DNA of 64,000 nucleotides from Roseofilum reptotaenium CS-1145 (GTDB taxonomy: Bacteria > Cyanobacteriota > Cyanobacteriia > Cyanobacteriales > Desertifilaceae), in assembly GCF_028330985.1 (NCBI RefSeq), contig NZ_JAQMUE010000111.1:1-64000 (forward strand). Direction: 5' to 3'. A program made the position numbers and the translations under genes. Below are positions 55,301 to 62,391 of the stretch, in pieces (the stretch's first letter is position 1; the number at the start of each line of letters is the position of its first letter). The notes under the pieces are model-generated. The model saw only the letters and a list, made by a program, of their open reading frames with translations, was not told the DNA's origin and made no database searches.

Positions 55301-56687
55301 AAATCATTCTTTAGGAGCACAAACTCAGTCTAGTTTAACTATTCTGGCGATTCCTGGCTCCAATTTCAAAATTAATGTTGTTTATAGTCATTCTAAATTC
55401 AAGGGGTCGGAAATTAAAAAAATACTCGATCATTTTCTCATGATTTTCGATTTGATTATTAAAAATCCTGAAATAACTTTAACAGAGATCGCTAATGCGA
55501 TTTCAGACGATCAAGTTCCACAGGTTAATCCGGATCACTTATTCAAGGAAATTACGAGTCAGGATAGTCAAGAATCCTTCCTTTTACCGCGAAATTCTAC
55601 CGAGCGAAAGCTGGCAAAAATTTGGTCAGATATTCTTCAAATTGAACCCATAGGAATTAGAGATGGCTTTTTCAATCTGGGTGGACATTCGCTTTTAGCA
55701 CTAAAATTGATGGCTAAAATTGAGCAGGAGTTCGATCGGCATCTTTCCCTATCCACTCTCTTTCAAGCTCAGACTATTGAAAAACTGGCGATATGCTTGC
55801 AAGAATCAACAGATTTTAATTCTTGGTCAGCCTTAGTCCCGATTCAAACTCAAGGAAATCAACCTCCTTTCTTTTGTGTTCCAGGAGCGGGTGGAAATGT
55901 GATTTATTTGTCTAATTTGGCTTGTTATTTAGGAGAAGAGCGACCTTTCTATGGGTTTCAATCCAGAGGTTTGGATGGAGCATCAGAACCCTACACTACA
56001 GTCGAAGCTATGGCGAGGGATTATATTGGATATATTAAAGCGGTACAACCAGAAGGGCCTTACTATTTAGGGGGTCATTCTTTCGGTGCTTTAGTGGCTT
56101 TTGAGATGAGTCAGCAACTAGAAGCGCAAGGGGATAGAGTGGCTCGACTGGTGATTCTGGATAGTCCAGTTCCAGATGCGCTAGAAAATAAACCGAATAT
56201 CGATCGCGATTGGTCTCTTTCCCGGAAACTGATTTTAGTGGTGGCATTAATTGAACAGTTTTTTGGCACGGAAATCGGAGTATCTGCGGAAGTTTTGGAA
56301 TCCCTCGAAGCAGAAGAACAATGGCAATATATCTATGAACAGCTACAAACCGTGGGCTTTTTCCCCGAAGGAGCAGGGGTTCAACAGATTCGAGGGTTTG
56401 TGAATGTGTTAATGAGTGATTATGACGCAAGCTATTCTTATTACCCGCAAAGCAATTATCACATTCCGATCGTGTTATTGAAGGCAAGAGATACGGTCTC
56501 TGAAGATATGGCAGAAAAAGGCTTTGGCCATACTCTCAAAGCAGAGATTGCCAGCGATCGCCTCTGGGGTTGGGGTCGTTTCTCCTCTGAACCCGTAGCA
56601 CTTTATACTGTACCAGGTACACACTTAACTATGTTAAAACCCCCTCATGTCCAAGTCTTAGCAGAAACCTTGCGAAATTGTTTTTAA
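49374..56687 (+). CDS. Terminal NRPS (modules 8 and 9): TubC docking-C-A-PCP-E-C-PCP-TE
   Basis: About 2437 residues. TubC docking domain 1-55. C1 with HHIICDGWS at 208. A domain ~515-1030 with YTSGSTGKPKG at ~684; placing the ten specificity positions by eye gives D-A-F-F-L-G-V-T-F-K, a branched-chain aliphatic class (Ile, Leu or Val). PCP1 Ser1078 in GGDSI, the form that precedes epimerases. E domain ~1100-1540 with HHLVIDG at 1261, EGHGRE and FNYLGQF. C2 ~1580-2040 with HHVLVDGWS at 1740, expected to be the D-specific type that follows E. PCP2 Ser2106 (GGHSLLA). TE ~2160-2437 with Ser2236 (GGHSFGAL), an Asp in ILDSPVPD and His in PGTHLTM. The last module has no A domain. The TE should release or cyclise the product. 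The stop overlaps the convergent radical SAM gene by four bases. Confidence 0.92.
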   Translation: MKPIDQFLSELRELGVKVWVEGEKLRCRAPEGVLTPSMRGTLSERKAEIIRFLNQSLTPVQTLPAISPIPHDGSPLPLSWAQERLWILDQLEGKSSVYNVPGAFRITGDLQVPILESALAEIIRRHEVLRTRFESLNGTPVQVIDPPVEFELSIQDWQHLPLTQQQEQLNREIRREAQAPFDLATGPLLRVSLVRLSRTESVLLANLHHIICDGWSVGVLFQELSTLYQAYLQGEPSPLPELPIQYADYSQWQRTWLSGEVLETQLGYWQQKLADAPGLLQLPTDRPRPAVQSYRGEHQVFTLPPHLTEPLQQLSQKAGATLFMTLLAAFSTLLYRYSSQDDILIGSPIANRDRQEVEPLMGCFVNTLVLRTQFPDDITFEQLLTQVREVTLEAYTHQNVPFEQVVDALQPERNLSHSPLFQVMFVLQNAGALSCELPGVSFERLSSQIATSRFDLTLSMEETDQGILGYWEYATDLFDAATIARMAGHLQVLLEAIAANPQQKIGELPLLTEAERHKLLVEWNNTTTDYPRDKCIHQLFEEQAERTPDAIAIIFGQEQLTYRALNQKANQLARYLQRLGVQPEALVGICVERSLELIVGILAILKAGGAYVPLDPNYPAERLSYMIADANVPVLVTTQDGLERLPEPQAQVVCLDRDWEAIATQSQENLRNKINIQSLAYIIYTSGSTGKPKGVMIPHKAVVRLVIKTNYLQLKGGDRVAHASNPSFDAATFEIWGALLNRSTLIIIPKDTLMTPEKLAACLWEVSIDHLFITTALFNQIARQVPTLFKFLKSLLFGGEAVDPTWVKQILDKGRPERLLHVYGPTENTTFSSWYLVDNVPDDATNLPIGSPLSNTQFYVLDSNLTPVPIGVPGELYVGGDGLARGYLNRPELTAEKFINNPFDSGNQTSKLYKTGDLVRYLPDGNIEFLGRIDTQVKIRGFRIELGEIEAILSTHSHVEHGIVIPREDTPNSKRLVAYVVSENPDLTPLDLRQFVQDKLPEYMIPSAFVILEKLPITPNGKVDRKALPAPDIELTRTEEFIAPQNKIEQTLAEIWQDVLGLQRVSVNDNFFEIGGDSIISIQIVSRAQQAGIGLTAKQLFQHQTIAQLATVASTLQPSSAQQNRVTGEVPLTPIQHWFFEQNLAEPHHFNQSFLLKVPADINPQFLSTAIEKIVNHHDALRLRFFKNETSWKQINKNVEEIIPFERVDLSSVPPSEQTRVLEDNIAHQQTTLNLAEGPLIRSLLYQVGKQTEGRLLIVAHHLVIDGVSWRIVLEDLSAVYQQLEKGEPLQLPAKTTAFQDWSIHLLEYSKSPHLQSQLNYWLTQSQDYKLPIDYPENTTHNTVGNTDNISVQLTSEETQALLQEVPSAYNTQINDILLTTLVQTFKNWSGQSTLFLDLEGHGREELFADIDLSRTVGWFTSVFPIILQQPVEDNIGENIKSIKEQLRAIPHRGIGYGILRYLSSDLEIKSGLSALPQPEISFNYLGQFNPNESQKNSWQVASEAMGLVQSPHGKRPHILDITGIVLKDKLQIDWTYCNYLHQRSTIETLAENYINNLKALIHHCQSPETGGYTPSDFPAVQFTQIQLDTIISDIQQENHNPVKITAIYPLSPSQQGMLFESLSASESGVHIEQVVLNLEGDLDMQAWQKAWKSLIDRHEILRTGFLWKDYDKLAQFVLQSVPYELQVEDWRAEKDIQEKLAQYIRIKQEKGFNLTQVPLLDLSLFRWEDKAYYFVFTVHHVLVDGWSLGVIFKDLLTLYQGLTQDSHFSLSPTYPYQNYITWLYSQDLTEAQEFWQEKLRGFTQPTPLGKEVSSDDFALPEQPYGRRVISLSESSTEALNLLVKKNRVTFNILIQGIWGLLLSRYSHQLDIVFGASVSGRPPEISGIESMVGLLINTVPIRCTVIPDLPLWSWLQEHQQQQFQQKSYEYCSQGQIHSWSEISMSSRLYDSILVFENYPVDASIKNFSGFKISLNQNHSLGAQTQSSLTILAIPGSNFKINVVYSHSKFKGSEIKKILDHFLMIFDLIIKNPEITLTEIANAISDDQVPQVNPDHLFKEITSQDSQESFLLPRNSTERKLAKIWSDILQIEPIGIRDGFFNLGGHSLLALKLMAKIEQEFDRHLSLSTLFQAQTIEKLAICLQESTDFNSWSALVPIQTQGNQPPFFCVPGAGGNVIYLSNLACYLGEERPFYGFQSRGLDGASEPYTTVEAMARDYIGYIKAVQPEGPYYLGGHSFGALVAFEMSQQLEAQGDRVARLVILDSPVPDALENKPNIDRDWSLSRKLILVVALIEQFFGTEIGVSAEVLESLEAEEQWQYIYEQLQTVGFFPEGAGVQQIRGFVNVLMSDYDASYSYYPQSNYHIPIVLLKARDTVSEDMAEKGFGHTLKAEIASDRLWGWGRFSSEPVALYTVPGTHLTMLKPPHVQVLAETLRNCF

Positions 56688-58285
56688 AAACCAACGCGGG
56701 TCAACTGCTTGCTGCTTTCTGCTTTCGGGGTAAGGGGAGCGCTGAGGGCTTCATCAAGACTGGCTCGACCGAGCCGTTCTTCTAAAACTTGCATGACTTC
56801 CCGACCAAAGTCATTACTATTGCGCTGCCATGCAGCTAAACAGACTTGGCCAAAAAATGAGCCTAATGGTTCTGGATTCCAGAGTAATTTGCGAGCTGTC
56901 CAGGGCATCATACTCATGGGATCGTAGTCGGGTTTAAGAATGCCTTGGTCAAAGGCATATTGTTCGAGGTGAGTATGGGGTTGTAAACCGATAAAGAAAA
57001 TGGCGGGTTCGACTTTATCGACTCCAAAGATTTCTTCTAAGGCCCGATGATAGGCGATGGTTTGGCGAATGGTGTCATAGGTTTCGTCAATTACGTTGAA
57101 GGAATAATTGACGGATACGAGATCGTTAAAACCGGCTGCTTTTAAGTCCCGACAGTTTTCTAAAACTACGCGCAGATTATAGCCCATTCGCATTTTACGG
57201 ACTAATTCTTGGGAGCCACTGGTAATGCCGATTTCAAAGTAATTCATTCCTGTTTTGACCATCAGATCGCACAGTTCAGGAGTGAGATTATCCGCCCGGA
57301 TATAGGAGGCCCAGTGAATATCAGTTAAACCCGCTTCCAGGATTTTGTGGAGCAATTCGATCGCATCGGGAATGAATTTCCGTGCTGGAATAAATTGGGC
57401 ATCGGTAAACCAGAAGTTCCGTACCCCCCGGTCATAGAGTTGACGCATTTCTTCGACGACTTCATCGGCGGGGTTGATGCGAACTTTTTTACCTTCGACA
57501 ACTGTATAAATGCAGTAGCAGCAATTATGGGGGCAGCCACGTTTGGTTTGTACGCCTAAGTAAAAGTCGGGATCTTGCAGGTAGTAGTTAAAGGCTGGCC
57601 AAATTTCTTCGATATAGGTATAGTTGCAGGCTGTTTTTTCGAGGGGAGTGGGGGGTTCGTGGATGAGGCGATCGCGGGCCACTGTTTGACCGACAACATA
57701 ACAGCGCTCGCCACTGATATCTTGATCCTTTAAGAGTTTTTCTAAGAGGCTTTCTCCTTCACCCACGGAAATAACGGTTCCTGGGGGAAGGGAGCGACCA
57801 AGTTGTTTATAAAAGACGCTCACCGCACCGCCTCCCACCACTAAGCGGGTGTTGGGGTTATATTTTTGGGCACGCTTTAAGCCTCGCTTAATCAGGCTCA
57901 TATTCCGCCAAAGTTCCCCATAGTAGGCAGTTGCTAATCGAAAACCGCCCAGAGCGCCTCGCAGCTTAATGAAGGGATTAAAGCTATAGTAAAATTCAAA
58001 GGCGTTTTGTAGGGGGTTGCCGCTTCTTCCGCCTACGGGGGCATAGATTTGAATGTCTCGCCAGGAGAAGATCAGTAAGTTGGGGCGAAACTGATCGATC
58101 GCCTCGTCTAGAGCTTGTTTATAATCGAGGGGGGGAATTGTTCCCAGGTCGAAGATCTGTTGTTCCACAGAGGGGAAACACTTGTGGATGTGATCGGCAA
58201 GATAGACCACACCGATGGGAAAGATGGGGTTACAGGGAAGGCGGACGTAAAGAAGGCGATCGCCAGTAACGGAGGTAGCGTGCAT
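56684..58285 (-). CDS. B12-binding-type radical SAM protein
   Basis: A 533-residue radical SAM protein. Residues ~1-200 look like a cobalamin-binding-type Rossmann domain (VVGGGAVSVF near 149). The 4Fe-4S motif CPHNCCYC gives Cys251, Cys255 and Cys258, followed by the TIM-barrel strands (NYFEIGITSGSQ, NYSFNVIDETYDT). Similar full-length proteins are common in cyanobacteria outside biosynthetic clusters, and I recall a family name linking them to high-light acclimation of photosystem II, without being able to verify it here. AGGAAA stands six bases before the ATG. It is convergent with the NRPS, so it is probably not part of that pathway, though methylation chemistry cannot be excluded. Confidence 0.82.
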   Translation of the reverse strand: MHATSVTGDRLLYVRLPCNPIFPIGVVYLADHIHKCFPSVEQQIFDLGTIPPLDYKQALDEAIDQFRPNLLIFSWRDIQIYAPVGGRSGNPLQNAFEFYYSFNPFIKLRGALGGFRLATAYYGELWRNMSLIKRGLKRAQKYNPNTRLVVGGGAVSVFYKQLGRSLPPGTVISVGEGESLLEKLLKDQDISGERCYVVGQTVARDRLIHEPPTPLEKTACNYTYIEEIWPAFNYYLQDPDFYLGVQTKRGCPHNCCYCIYTVVEGKKVRINPADEVVEEMRQLYDRGVRNFWFTDAQFIPARKFIPDAIELLHKILEAGLTDIHWASYIRADNLTPELCDLMVKTGMNYFEIGITSGSQELVRKMRMGYNLRVVLENCRDLKAAGFNDLVSVNYSFNVIDETYDTIRQTIAYHRALEEIFGVDKVEPAIFFIGLQPHTHLEQYAFDQGILKPDYDPMSMMPWTARKLLWNPEPLGSFFGQVCLAAWQRNSNDFGREVMQVLEERLGRASLDEALSAPLTPKAESSKQLTRVGF

Positions 58286-58607
58286 AGGGCGTTTCCTGTT
58301 CTAAACCTGGATTTATGAGAGTTTTTCACATAACTTTACGATAACATTGGTTTTGGGATCTGTTGGAGGAAATTTTGGGTCCAGGGAGTTGGGACTTAGA
58401 TTAGATTTACTAATCATCAAGATTAGAGATGATCATCGATAAGTGCAGAGAAAATCCTTATAAAAGTCTCTAGGACTGCAATTGACTGCCTAGAAAAGAG
58501 GTTAAAAAAGGATTAATGGTAGTCGCCTTTACAACCCGTTGGGATCAGAAGTGTTAGAGTGGCCAATGTAGGCTAATATGCGTTATTTTTGATCTTTTCA
58601 TAAGAAT
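58286..58607. other. Divergent intergenic region (322 bases)
   Basis: AT-rich spacer between the radical SAM gene and the DUF1830 gene. It should contain promoters for both directions, but I see no convincing -35/-10 pair, repeat or RNA gene. Confidence 0.5.
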
Positions 58608-58970
58608 ATGGCACAAATTCTTGATCCCCTTCCACCAGAGCAGTCCTATCGCATTCTTTGCTGCTATGTAAATGCGACCAGTAAAGTGCAAGTTGCTCGG
58701 ATCTGTAATATTCAAAATTGGTACTTTGAACGGGTGGTGTTTCCCGGACAGCGTTTAGTCTTTGAATCGGTTCCGGAAGCCCTATTGGAAATTCACTGTG
58801 GCATGATGGCCAGTGCGATTTTATCGGATAAAATTCCTTGCGATCGCTTAAAACTACAAGAATTAGGTATAGAAGGGGAAGGGCAAATGCTCAAGGAATC
58901 TAACTCTTTACCCAAAGTGATTAATACCTTAACCAACTTTAAAGCCCCAACGTTAACGGCGATTGATTAA
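58608..58970 (+). CDS. DUF1830 family protein
   Basis: A 120-residue soluble protein with the conserved block YRILCCYVNATSKVQVARI followed by NWYFERVVFPGQRLVFE. This is the DUF1830 signature, found in cyanobacteria and of unknown function. No signal peptide or membrane segment is visible. Confidence 0.8.
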   Translation: MAQILDPLPPEQSYRILCCYVNATSKVQVARICNIQNWYFERVVFPGQRLVFESVPEALLEIHCGMMASAILSDKIPCDRLKLQELGIEGEGQMLKESNSLPKVINTLTNFKAPTLTAID

Positions 58971-59098
58971 GAAAACCTTTAATCTCTGGTTAGAAGAAAG
59001 ATGGGGAAGTAAAAGACGACGGGCTAAACTTCTTTATCTGAATCTAGATTGAAATTTTAGCTTTAGACGGTTACGTTTAATAAATCTGGTTTTAATTT

Positions 59099-59536
59099 GT
59101 GGATCTTCCTTCATTTTTATGGCTCTGGAAAATAGCGGCCTGGTCAATGGGCTTGGCCCTATTTTCCTATGTCTTATTAGCGATGACAGGAACTGGAGTT
59201 TGGTGGAGTCGGCAAAACCGCCAACCCTTACCTCGATGGTGGCGATCGCTCCATTATATTCTCGGTTCTATTTTAGTCTTTCTGGTTCTTTTGCTGCTGG
59301 CGATCGGTATCGTCGGAACCCTGGGACATTATGGCAGCTTAGGGCATTCCTCTCACCTATTTGCGGGACTATTAGTGGTTGCTTTAGTCCTGATTTCTGC
59401 CACCAGTGCAACTCAGATCAGTCCCCAAAGACCTTGGGCTAGACCTCTACATCTGCTCACCAACACCCTCCTATTTATGGGCTTCAGTTGGGTTTCCCTT
59501 ACTGGATGGAGTGTGGTACAAAAATATCTACCTTAG
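59099..59536 (+). CDS. DUF4079 family membrane protein
   Basis: A 145-residue protein with four predicted membrane segments (about residues 12-32, 50-72, 84-102 and 116-136). The LGHYGSLGHSSHLFAGLL and FSWVSLTGWSVVQKYLP stretches resemble the cyanobacterial DUF4079 family, whose role is unknown. The GTG start at 59099 is chosen because the hydrophobic lead MDLPSFLWLWK matches the family opening. The next gene starts 16 bases after its stop. Confidence 0.7.
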   Translation: MDLPSFLWLWKIAAWSMGLALFSYVLLAMTGTGVWWSRQNRQPLPRWWRSLHYILGSILVFLVLLLLAIGIVGTLGHYGSLGHSSHLFAGLLVVALVLISATSATQISPQRPWARPLHLLTNTLLFMGFSWVSLTGWSVVQKYLP

Positions 59537-59552
59537 ACGGATCAACCGGATT

Positions 59553-60110
59553 ATGCGCGATCGCCCCCAGCAAGACTCATCACTGTTTAAAATTTCCCCC
59601 CTTATCCGTATCCCCCTATTAACCCTCTATAGTGCCCTCACCGTCCCTTTACCGATTTTAGGGAGGGTAACCCCGTCTGGAGTTTCTCCACTGCTCCTGT
59701 GGGTCGCTGTTGCCCTAGGAGCAGTGATTCTCTGGGGAGCGCTCAGTGAACGAGTTACCCTGGATGAGGAACAGATTCAAGTCAACTATCCCTCCTGGGT
59801 CTTTTGGGCAAAACACCGTCATTGGTCTTTGCCTTGGTCAGAAATCCAAGCCTTAAAACCCAGAACAACAGGACAAGGAGGATTGGTTTATTATTTTTTG
59901 GCTAAATCTGGAGATGCCTACTTACTTCCCATGCGGATTGCCGGATTTTCCCAACTGGTGCTAAAAGTTCAAGAGAAAACCCAAATTGATACCAGCAAGG
60001 TGAAACCTCTAGCCCAACCTTGGATGTATGCCCTGTTATTTGGCTTTAGTCTGATGCTCCTAGGTGTAGATGCTTGGACTATTTCCACTGCCCTAAACCA
60101 AGTTTTGTAA
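59553..60110 (+). CDS. Conserved membrane protein of unknown function
   Basis: About 185 residues from ATG 59553. Two hydrophobic segments near the N-terminus (about 20-35 and 45-62), a soluble middle part rich in beta-type sequence (VTLDEEQIQVNYPSWVFWAKHRHWSLPWSEIQAL in parts) and one membrane segment near the C-terminus. The layout resembles bacterial PH-domain-like membrane proteins but I do not recognise the family. It is probably co-transcribed with the DUF4079 gene. An upstream extension of the frame exists but overlaps that gene and is unlikely. Confidence 0.6.
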   Translation: MRDRPQQDSSLFKISPLIRIPLLTLYSALTVPLPILGRVTPSGVSPLLLWVAVALGAVILWGALSERVTLDEEQIQVNYPSWVFWAKHRHWSLPWSEIQALKPRTTGQGGLVYYFLAKSGDAYLLPMRIAGFSQLVLKVQEKTQIDTSKVKPLAQPWMYALLFGFSLMLLGVDAWTISTALNQVL

Positions 60111-60142
60111 AACTCGGTTTTCCCTATTCCCTCTCCTGATTT

Positions 60143-60910
60143 CTATTGTTTCATGGGAAACGTATGCTGGGCAGACAGGGAAGGTGAACGGGTGGGAAAA
60201 GGAGAAGGCGATCTCCTCTGCTGGGCTAGTCCATCCTGATTAAACCGATAACCAACCTTGCGTACCGTTTGAATGACATGGGGTTGGCGAGGATCTCTCT
60301 CAATTTTCTTGCGTAAAGAAAGAACATGGGTATCCACAGTACGAGGATTATCAATCTCATCTGGCCAAGCCCGTTGTAGTAACTGAGACCGACTTAAGGG
60401 TTCTCCTCCTACTTGAGCCAGGGCATAAAGCAAGCTAAATTCTTGGGGTGTTAAATCAATCGCCTCTCCCTTAAGAGAGACCTGTCGTTGCACCAGATCG
60501 ATCTTCAGTTCACCATAGTTAAGATGGGCAGGAGGGGTAAGTTTGTTTTGCCGTCGGATCAGAGCTTGTACCCGTGCCATAAACTCCTGCATTCCAAACG
60601 GTTTGGTGAGATAATCATCTGCACCGGCTTGCAGTCCAGCGACCACATCAGTTTCTGCATTACGAGCAGAAAGCATTAAAATCAAAGATTTTTGTTGATT
60701 GTAAATCCACTGACAAAGTTCTAAACCTTGTCCTCCAGAAATACTACCATCTAAAACCACTAAAGTCGGTTCCCGCACCATATAAACATGACGAGCGCTG
60801 GCACTATCGGCAGATTGGTAAATCCCATAGCCAGCCTGCTGTAAGTGCCAACCGAGAAGCGATCGCAGATGAGGGTTGCTTTCAATAATCTGAATACCAA
60901 TCAAGACCAC
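60143..60910 (-). CDS. OmpR/PhoB-type response regulator
   Basis: A 255-residue two-domain transcription factor. The receiver (~1-120) has Asp54 (VVLDGS) and Lys in YLTKPF; the acidic pocket is unusual, with IIESN where DD is common. The winged-helix DNA-binding domain (~128-228) shows LTPQEFSLLYAL, RSQLLQRAW, RTVDTHVLSLRKKIE and VRKVGYRF. The last 25 residues are low-complexity and basic. Start is GTG at 60910 with a weak ribosome-binding site. No histidine kinase is adjacent, so its signal and targets are unknown. Confidence 0.9.
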   Translation of the reverse strand: MVLIGIQIIESNPHLRSLLGWHLQQAGYGIYQSADSASARHVYMVREPTLVVLDGSISGGQGLELCQWIYNQQKSLILMLSARNAETDVVAGLQAGADDYLTKPFGMQEFMARVQALIRRQNKLTPPAHLNYGELKIDLVQRQVSLKGEAIDLTPQEFSLLYALAQVGGEPLSRSQLLQRAWPDEIDNPRTVDTHVLSLRKKIERDPRQPHVIQTVRKVGYRFNQDGLAQQRRSPSPFPTRSPSLSAQHTFPMKQ

Positions 60911-61253
60911 TTCGGTTTAATTTCCCTACCACACTATGCAGCATATAACTCGTTCACCTTAACAAGGTTTAACTTACTTTTTTGTAGTTGTCGATACCGA
61001 GTATTCTGGTTTGGGCTTTTTAGGGATCGGTACAGAATTTGTTTCTTTGGGTATGCTAAGTTTAAGAAACTCTAGCAAATTGCCTATCTCAATTCTGTCT
61101 GGAGATTCGTTAAAATAAAGCTATCAGTGGCCCTAGGCCATTCTGCGATTGACCGATCCGGATTTTGCCTATTGGGAAGTGAACAGACCAAAGGATCGAC
61201 CCTTAAGATACCCAACAAAGTGAAGTTCAGTTGACGATCAGGAGACAACTCTT
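60911..61253. other. Divergent intergenic region (343 bases)
   Basis: Spacer between the response regulator and the DUF6761 gene. An AGGAG ribosome-binding site lies near its right end, about nine bases before ATG 61254. I see no RNA gene, repeat or convincing promoter pair. Confidence 0.5.
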
Positions 61254-61505
61254 ATGATGCTTCAGGATACTCAAACCATCCGCTTTTACCAAAAAATTAC
61301 TGATTCTCTTGTAGACCTCTGGAACCGGGGATACCGCTATGACGACTTGCGTATGTATCTCGAAGGCTATCTGGCGGCATTAAGACATTCCAATTGTATT
61401 GAAACCTATTTAGTCCATCGGCTAGAAGAAGAAGCCTATCGATATTTACGCGACCGATCTAATTTTGAAATGCCCCTACCTGAACCCGAAGCCAAATATT
61501 ACTAG
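61254..61505 (+). CDS. Small conserved cyanobacterial protein (DUF6761-like)
   Basis: An 83-residue soluble protein (MMLQDTQTIRFYQKITDSL, then WNRGYRYDDLRMYLEGYLAALR) rich in aromatic and charged residues and mostly helical. I recognise it as a conserved cyanobacterial family, probably DUF6761, with no known role. Two ATG codons are adjacent; either may be the start, and AGGAG supports both. Confidence 0.65.
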   Translation: MMLQDTQTIRFYQKITDSLVDLWNRGYRYDDLRMYLEGYLAALRHSNCIETYLVHRLEEEAYRYLRDRSNFEMPLPEPEAKYY

Positions 61506-61557
61506 CCCAGAGTCATGGGCGATCGCTGGTTTCTAGGTTGTTTCAACCCCAAAAAAT

Positions 61558-61609
61558 ATCCCCTGGTAGTTTTCAGATAGACTTTATCCCTAAATAACCA
61601 CCGGGGGAT
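61558..61609. terminator. Imperfect hairpin between convergent genes
   Basis: ATCCCCTGGTAGTT (61558-61571) can pair with AACCACCGGGGGAT (61596-61609) over 14 bases with one mismatch and one G-T pair and a 24-base loop. It lies between two convergent genes and may act as a bidirectional terminator. No T-tract follows closely, so rho-independent termination is uncertain. Confidence 0.4.
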
Positions 61610-61632
61610 TATCGATCAATAGAGTGGTTATT

Positions 61633-61956
61633 CTAGGACGCTAAAGCCACTTCCACCATCTGGGCGAGTTCTCCACTTTGGTATAACCCAAAAACAATGT
61701 CAGAGCCGCCAACAAACTCCCCATTAATATAAAGCTGGGGAATGGTTGGCCAATTAGAATACTCTTTAATTCCTTGGCGAATCGCATCATTTTGCAACAC
61801 ATCTATTGTTTCATAGGGGACTGCAAGCTGATTGAGCATCTGCACCACATTATTGGAAAATCCACATTGGGGCATCAGTTTATTCCCCTTCATAAACAAA
61901 AGAATTTTGTGTGCTTTAATTGTATTGTCAATGTGTTCTTTCAAGTCTGGAGTCAT
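61633..61956 (-). CDS. grxD: Monothiol CGFS glutaredoxin (Grx4 family)
   Basis: About 107 residues from ATG 61956. The CGFS active site is at residues 31-34, preceded by LFMKGNK and followed by NWPTIPQLYINGEFVGGSDI, the glutathione-binding part. Proteins of this type bind a 2Fe-2S cluster with glutathione and deliver it or sense iron, rather than acting as a disulfide reductase. It lies 77 bases downstream of a BolA-like gene on the same strand, the known partner family. A TTG start 10 codons upstream is in frame but unlikely. Confidence 0.93.
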   Translation of the reverse strand: MTPDLKEHIDNTIKAHKILLFMKGNKLMPQCGFSNNVVQMLNQLAVPYETIDVLQNDAIRQGIKEYSNWPTIPQLYINGEFVGGSDIVFGLYQSGELAQMVEVALAS

Positions 61957-62033
61957 AGTTATCAAGTGAGGAAAGTAGAACGGCAACCTTAAATCGGTTT
62001 CAGAGTCTCGATCTTAACTGATTTTTAAGAATT

Positions 62034-62285
62034 TTACTGAACCGCTTGAAATTCTTCTGGGGTGTATGTCTTTAAACCCAAGGCATGAATAGCATTACTG
62101 GCCATGGCCTCCTGAACGGCTGCATAAACCAACTGATGTTGTTGTACCGGTCTTTTGCCTTCAAACTCACGGGAGACCACAATCGCTTCGTAATGATCCC
62201 CTCCTCCCGTCATATCCTTCAGTTGAATTTGGGCATCAGGAAGCTTGGCTTTAATCATCGCTTCTACTTCGGCTGGACGAACCAT
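62034..62285 (-). CDS. BolA-like protein
   Basis: An 83-residue protein of the BolA family: VEAMIKAKLPDAQIQLKDMTGGGDHYEAIVVS in consecutive parts, then FEGKRPVQQHQLVYAAVQ and IHALGLKTYTPEEF. The conserved His near the C-terminal half (IHAL) is a cluster ligand in BolA-CGFS glutaredoxin complexes. Pairing with the adjacent glutaredoxin gene supports a role in Fe-S handling or iron sensing. AAGGAG stands six bases before the ATG. Confidence 0.9.
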   Translation of the reverse strand: MVRPAEVEAMIKAKLPDAQIQLKDMTGGGDHYEAIVVSREFEGKRPVQQHQLVYAAVQEAMASNAIHALGLKTYTPEEFQAVQ

Positions 62286-62391
62286 ACAAGACTCCTTAAT
62301 GATTACTTACGATAATCGTTCTCAACTCTTTATTGTAGCGATCGCCCGTTAGAGACTCAAGGGAATGACCCCGCTGATACTCTTATGGATT

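Noticed and set aside
56684-58285. Radical SAM gene as a member of the PKS/NRPS pathway
   Set aside because: It is convergent, and similar proteins are, as far as I recall, widespread in cyanobacteria without such clusters. A role is not excluded but nothing supports it.
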